From Bacillota bacterium (GTDB lineage: Bacteria; Bacillota; Bacilli; Bacillales_A; Planococcaceae), in contig JAEXYZ010000091.1 in the NCBI GenBank assembly GCA_023405135.1, positions 1-47,392 of the forward strand: DNA of 47,392 bases. Reading direction: 5' to 3'. Below the pieces are notes generated by a model, which saw only the letters and a list, made by a program, of their open reading frames with translations, did not search any database and was not told the origin of the DNA. Both the position numbers and the translations under genes were made by a program. Of the stretch, positions 43,606 to 47,392 are shown piece after piece (the first letter of the stretch is position 1; every line of letters begins with the position of its first letter).

Positions 43606-44859
43606 ATGATTCCAAAACTTAATAATTATAAACAGAAGTGGAATGTAGAAAGTGATCAATCAATTAAACCAGGTCTTGCTACCATTAAAGGAGCGTTAAA
43701 GCAGTTAAAGAACCCACAGGACAACTTGAATATCGTCCATATCGCAGGGACAAATGGCAAAGGCTCTACCCTTACTTTTTTAGAACAAATTGCAAGGCAA
43801 CATGGTTTAACTGTTGGAAAGTTTATGTCTCCTTGTATCGTCGATGTACATGACCAAATTCAAATTAATGGTCAACCCATTTCTGAAAGTGATTTAGATA
43901 GCGTTTTTCTACAAATGAAAAATGCGAAATTAAGTGGTGTGCTAACAGATTTTGAATTGTTAACATGTGCAGCTTTTCTTTACTTTCATCAAAAAGGGGT
44001 AGATCTTGTTCTGTTAGAGACCGGGATGGGTGGCAGAGAAGATAGTACAAATGTTGTAACACCAATTGTTTCGATTATTACTAGTATTGCTTTAGAGCAT
44101 ACGAAATTTCTAGGAACGACAATTGACAGCATTGCGATGCATAAAGCAGGGATTATTAAAGAGGGGAAACCGATTGTTATTGGAAGATTACAAGAAGAAG
44201 CATTTCGTGTAGTTGAACAAGAAGCTTATGGAAAACATGCACCTTTAATTGCATTAGGAGACCATTTTTCTGTTGATTTTTCTACTTCTGGAGATATTTA
44301 TACAAATGATGAAAATGGTCTTCAAATTAATGAATTGAAAAGGAAGTTACCTGGACACCATCAAGGGGAAAATATGGCGATTGCAATTACTGCCTTTTTT
44401 GAAGTAGCTCAATATTTAACTTTGGCAATCGATATAGAGAAAATTCGAGAAGGTGTTAAGCTAGCTAGTTTACCTGGACGATTTGAGGAAGTATATCCAA
44501 ATGTTTATTTCGATGGTGCCCATAATCCAGCAAGCGCTTTAAAACTTGTTGAAACAATTCAGCTACAGTTTCCTAATGAAACGATTCGTTTTGTCATCGG
44601 TATGTTAGCAGATAAAGATGTAACTTCTGTATTACGGACCTTTGAAACAGTTAGTGATGAGTTTTACTTTGTTGATTTTACAAATGAGCGGGCAATGAAG
44701 GCGGAGGACATGCTAGCAATATCTAATGGGACAACAAAACAAGTATTAAAAGAGTATGTTCCATTTATCCAAAGCTGTGAAAATCGAAATGGAAAAACAA
44801 TTGTAACAGGCTCACTCTATTTATTAGCAGAAATTCGAGAACAACTTTTAAAAAGATAG
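43606..44859 (+). CDS. folC: Folylpolyglutamate synthase/dihydrofolate synthase, second copy
   Basis: The 417-residue paralog of the preceding gene has P-loop GTNGKGST, SPCIVDVHDQI, ETGMGGREDSTN, SIALEHTKFLGTT, HKAGIIKEG and YFDGAHNP. The two copies differ at many conserved-family positions (SPHLERVNERI against SPCIVDVHDQI), so the duplication is old. This copy has the unusual SPC in place of SPH at the substrate loop. It is coupled to the first copy with one intervening base. It ends with a hairpin and T run. Confidence 0.92.
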   Translation: MIPKLNNYKQKWNVESDQSIKPGLATIKGALKQLKNPQDNLNIVHIAGTNGKGSTLTFLEQIARQHGLTVGKFMSPCIVDVHDQIQINGQPISESDLDSVFLQMKNAKLSGVLTDFELLTCAAFLYFHQKGVDLVLLETGMGGREDSTNVVTPIVSIITSIALEHTKFLGTTIDSIAMHKAGIIKEGKPIVIGRLQEEAFRVVEQEAYGKHAPLIALGDHFSVDFSTSGDIYTNDENGLQINELKRKLPGHHQGENMAIAITAFFEVAQYLTLAIDIEKIREGVKLASLPGRFEEVYPNVYFDGAHNPASALKLVETIQLQFPNETIRFVIGMLADKDVTSVLRTFETVSDEFYFVDFTNERAMKAEDMLAISNGTTKQVLKEYVPFIQSCENRNGKTIVTGSLYLLAEIREQLLKR

Positions 44860-44959
44860 TAATAATATTGTTTTAAAAAAATTTAATGTGTAAATATTGG
44901 TAAAGATTATGTTGGATTTTATCGATTTTTAGTAATATTTGCGAAATATTTTTTAGCTG

Positions 44960-44985
44960 AGGCGACAATAGTCTCGCTTTTTTTT
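44960..44985 (+). terminator. Terminator of the folC pair
   Basis: AGGCGA pairs with TCGCTT, followed by a run of eight T. The stem is short. Confidence 0.55.
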
Positions 44986-45022
44986 GTTCTTTTTTTGTTA
45001 CGGTTACAATGAGGTGAAGCGA

Positions 45023-45658
45023 ATGAAATTTCCAAAAGTAATAGGACGAAGAGACCTTACACACGCAGCAATTATAGGTTCAGTTGCAGGCTTAGCAGGA
45101 GTGCTATTTTTTATAATCTTACTTAGTTCAATGAATACAAAAGAAACAGAACAGATTAGTCAAGGTGAGGAAGAAGAAATCATACCAGTACAATCAACAG
45201 AAAATAATACAGCAAATAATTCATCAGTGGAATTTTTCGCAAACCAACATGGCGTATTTTCAAGTCAAGCTGCCGCATACGAATTCATGTCAGGCTATGC
45301 CACTCTTAATACGAGTGCAATTATAGAGGTTGATGGGAGTTTCTATGTATGGTCGGCTGTATCACCGATTAAGGAAGACATTGTATTATCAGATAATCCA
45401 ACTTCATTTGTCAAACCATTTAAGCTATCTAGCGGAGCATGTACAAATCCAGCAATTCAAAATTTACCAGTCAGTTTACAAAGCAATGATCCCTCAAAAT
45501 TTTATTTTGAAGAAGGGAAGGTTCCCGACAATATTCCTGAAGATTGGCAATCAATAACTTCAGCGATGTCAAGCCTTTCGGACGATTTAGGAGTGACTCG
45601 TGCGCAATTAATTGCTCATTATATTACGAAAAATGACTGCTTGAAAATTGAGTTTTAA
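45023..45658 (+). CDS. SpoIIB-like single-pass membrane protein with SPOR-like region
   Basis: The ATG after GAGGTGAAG gives 211 residues; a longer in-frame start runs through the upstream terminator. There is a short basic cytoplasmic head, a membrane helix at about 17-38, an acidic linker, then a region (about 65-115) resembling a SPOR domain: VEFFANQHGVFSSQAAAYEFM ... DGSFYVWSAV. B. subtilis has the SPOR protein SpoIIB between folC and maf (with comC, absent here), so a septal peptidoglycan-binding role in division or engulfment is plausible. The remainder is unrecognised. The SPOR call is from pattern only. Confidence 0.65.
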   Translation: MKFPKVIGRRDLTHAAIIGSVAGLAGVLFFIILLSSMNTKETEQISQGEEEEIIPVQSTENNTANNSSVEFFANQHGVFSSQAAAYEFMSGYATLNTSAIIEVDGSFYVWSAVSPIKEDIVLSDNPTSFVKPFKLSSGACTNPAIQNLPVSLQSNDPSKFYFEEGKVPDNIPEDWQSITSAMSSLSDDLGVTRAQLIAHYITKNDCLKIEF

Positions 45659-45753
45659 TAGATAGTTTTTAGGGGAAATTCTAGTTTTCTGAATTTCACT
45701 AAAAATTTTCAAATTTCGCATCCTCAGCTATTATATAGATAGGAGGAATGGAA

Positions 45754-46341
45754 ATGACATTACTAACAGATCACGAAATTGTTTTAGCATCTGCTTCGCC
45801 TAGAAGAAAGGAACTCTTTGCAAAACTTGAAATTCCTTTCGAAATCATGACGAGTGATGTAGTCGAGACATCGGTTCAAGCAGAAGTGATGAAAGAATAT
45901 GTGAGAGAAGTTGCCTTATTAAAATCACGTGATGTTGCAAAATCAGCTGTTGGAAAAACAATAATTGGTGCGGATACAGTAGTCGTATTCGAAGACTCGC
46001 TGTTACATAAACCAAAAACAAAGGAAGAAGCGATTGCTCACTTGCAAAGGCTTTCCAATAATGTTCATCAAGTGATGACCGCAGTTGCAATTATTCAACC
46101 TGATGGAACTGAAGAAACATTTGTGGAAAAGACACTCGTGTATTTCAAGAAACTTCCACTTGAACTAATTACATTTTATGTAGAAACAAAAGACCCATTT
46201 GATAAAGCGGGTGGCTATGGAATTCAAACTCTTGGTGCACTTTTGGTAGATCGAATTGAAGGAGATTACAACAATGTCGTTGGACTACCACTAGCAAGCC
46301 TATTTGAAAAATTAGTTGCATTAAAGATTATCAAAATATAG
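45754..46341 (+). CDS. maf: Maf-family nucleotide pyrophosphatase
   Basis: The second of two in-frame ATGs is preferred because it lies 7 nt after AGGAGG; it gives 195 residues. Maf signatures are LASASPRRKELF (10-21), IGADTVVVF with the catalytic Asp, and FDKAGGYGIQTLGALLVDRIEGDYNNVVGLPL. The family hydrolyses non-canonical or dTTP/UTP nucleotides to monophosphates and, in B. subtilis, affects septum formation. It is followed after 15 bp by radC, as in B. subtilis. Confidence 0.95.
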   Translation: MTLLTDHEIVLASASPRRKELFAKLEIPFEIMTSDVVETSVQAEVMKEYVREVALLKSRDVAKSAVGKTIIGADTVVVFEDSLLHKPKTKEEAIAHLQRLSNNVHQVMTAVAIIQPDGTEETFVEKTLVYFKKLPLELITFYVETKDPFDKAGGYGIQTLGALLVDRIEGDYNNVVGLPLASLFEKLVALKIIKI

Positions 46342-46356
46342 GGATGTGAGACAAAA

Positions 46357-47055
46357 ATGACGATTGCGATCTTTCCGGAACTTATGATACGTGATGTTCA
46401 TATAGAAGATAGGCCGCGCGAAAGGCTAATCCGGCAAGGAGCACAAAGTTTATCAAATCAAGAGCTAATTGCAATTTTATTACGTACAGGAACTAAGCAA
46501 GAGTCTGTTCTTGCACTTGCAAATCGTGTATTAAATTATTTTGAGAAATTACATGGGCTTAAACATGCAACCCTTGAAGAGATGATTTCAGTAAAGGGGA
46601 TTGGTGAAGCAAAAGCAGTGCAGCTTCTAGCAGCCATAGAGCTCGGTAGGAGATTAGCGCAAAAAGAAGTAGACACTCGTTTCACAATCCGTTCCCCACA
46701 AGATGCAGCCACTTATTTAATGCCTGAAATGTCGTCATTACAGCAAGAACATTTCGTCGTCTTATTTTTAAATGTGAAAAATCAAGTATTGCATAAGCAA
46801 ACGATTTTTATTGGCAGTCTAAACAGTAGCATTGTGCATCCTCGTGAAATTTTCCGCGAGGCCGTAAAACGTTCGGCTGCCTCCATTATTTGTGCCCACA
46901 ATCATCCATCGGGCAACGCTACACCAAGTCCGGAAGATATAGAAGTGACGAAGCGGCTACAAGAGGCAGGTTATATCATTGGCATTGAATTGGTTGATCA
47001 TGTCATCATTGGTGACCATCAATTCACTAGTTTAAAAGAAAAAGGTTATATGTAA
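46357..47055 (+). CDS. radC: RadC/YsxA JAB-domain protein
   Basis: The 232-residue protein has an N-terminal UPF0758 helix-hairpin-helix region (about 15-95; VKGIGEAKAVQLLAAIELG) and a C-terminal RadC MPN/JAB-type domain (about 105-232) with a JAMM metal motif, HNHPSGNATPSPED. The family name comes from an E. coli DNA-repair mutant whose phenotype was later traced elsewhere; the biochemical role remains unsettled. It sits between maf and the expected mreB and has its own terminator. Confidence 0.95.
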   Translation: MTIAIFPELMIRDVHIEDRPRERLIRQGAQSLSNQELIAILLRTGTKQESVLALANRVLNYFEKLHGLKHATLEEMISVKGIGEAKAVQLLAAIELGRRLAQKEVDTRFTIRSPQDAATYLMPEMSSLQQEHFVVLFLNVKNQVLHKQTIFIGSLNSSIVHPREIFREAVKRSAASIICAHNHPSGNATPSPEDIEVTKRLQEAGYIIGIELVDHVIIGDHQFTSLKEKGYM

Positions 47056-47070
47056 AAGGTTTCCAATGAA

Positions 47071-47113
47071 ACAGTCGAAAATCAATTTCTAAAGGATTTT
47101 CGACTGTTTTTTT
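47071..47113 (+). terminator. Terminator of maf-radC
   Basis: ACAGTCGAAAATC pairs perfectly with GATTTTCGACTGT, followed by seven T. Confidence 0.92.
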
Positions 47114-47392
47114 GTAGAAAAATTTTACTAATATTTTTTACTACAAATAGAAACAAGAATCATAAAATAATTGAAACCTTTTTGATGAAAATTCAGTAAA
47201 TATGTGAAGGTTAGAAATTATTGTAAGTTTAACTAAATCCAAAAAAAGTTTTATTAAAGTGCTTTAAATCACTAGTGTTGCATTAATATAATTTCAATAT
47301 TAAAAACACTCAAAATCTTCACTAATTTTATTTATGGCAAAGAAAAAGTCCTTTATAATGGATAAGTCAGGTGGTAACCCGTCCAAATCCAC
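47114..47392. promoter_or_regulatory. Gene-free right end with a probable promoter (mreB expected beyond)
   Basis: No coding frame is visible. A perfect TATAAT lies at 47354-47359, with only a weak -35 17 bp upstream. By Bacillus synteny the next gene should be mreB, so this may be its promoter; the gene itself is outside the window. Confidence 0.45.

Overview
The window is a chromosomal segment of a low-GC, endospore-forming Firmicute of the order Bacillales. The gene order ysoA-tig-clpX-lonA-ysxC ... hemA-hemX-hemC-hemD-hemB-hemL-spoVID-valS-folC ... maf-radC is the Bacillus core order. The AT-rich DNA, strong AGGAGG ribosome binding sites, SLH-domain surface proteins and a second folC suggest the Planococcaceae side (Lysinibacillus/Solibacillus-like). 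The order call is firm; the genus is inference.

Left third (1-16,100), accessory. A 5'-truncated VanW-family gene lies next to what looks like an IS21-type insertion sequence end. It is followed by a stand-alone DnaA domain-I protein. Then comes a surface or phosphate-polymer module: a beta-helix carbohydrate-binding lipoprotein (minus strand), a divergent OmpR-type response regulator and histidine kinase, a VTC (polyphosphate polymerase-like) protein and a DUF4956 membrane protein. The lipoprotein promoter and the VTC promoter carry the same pair of 9-bp direct repeats in 11-bp phase, each followed by the same spacer and -10-like box. This suggests that the intervening two-component system controls both transcripts. 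Single metabolic or stress genes follow: YdcF-like, threonine aldolase, Usp, an OFA-type MFS transporter, hemolysin III, an SLH/coiled-coil surface protein and an SDR dehydrogenase.

Middle (16,100-31,000). The protein quality-control block ysoA-tig-clpX-lonA-ysxC has no lonB between clpX and lonA. A GC-rich, possibly structured element precedes ysoA. An insertion relative to Bacillus follows ysxC: a thioredoxin-reductase-like flavoprotein, then three secreted proteins (tandem beta repeats; C-terminal SLH; N-terminal SLH-like plus VWA) that look like a cell-surface assembly.

Right third (31,000-47,392), core. The heme pathway from glutamyl-tRNA to uroporphyrinogen III (hemAXCDBL) is complete and tightly packed, with a large perfect palindrome between hemA and hemX. 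After a strong terminator come a SpoVID lacking its LysM domain, an overlapping convergent small membrane ORF, a T-box leader and valS, a GC-rich triple-hairpin element, two tandem folC paralogs, a SpoIIB-like membrane protein, maf and radC. The window ends where mreB would be expected. I saw no tRNA, rRNA or CRISPR array.
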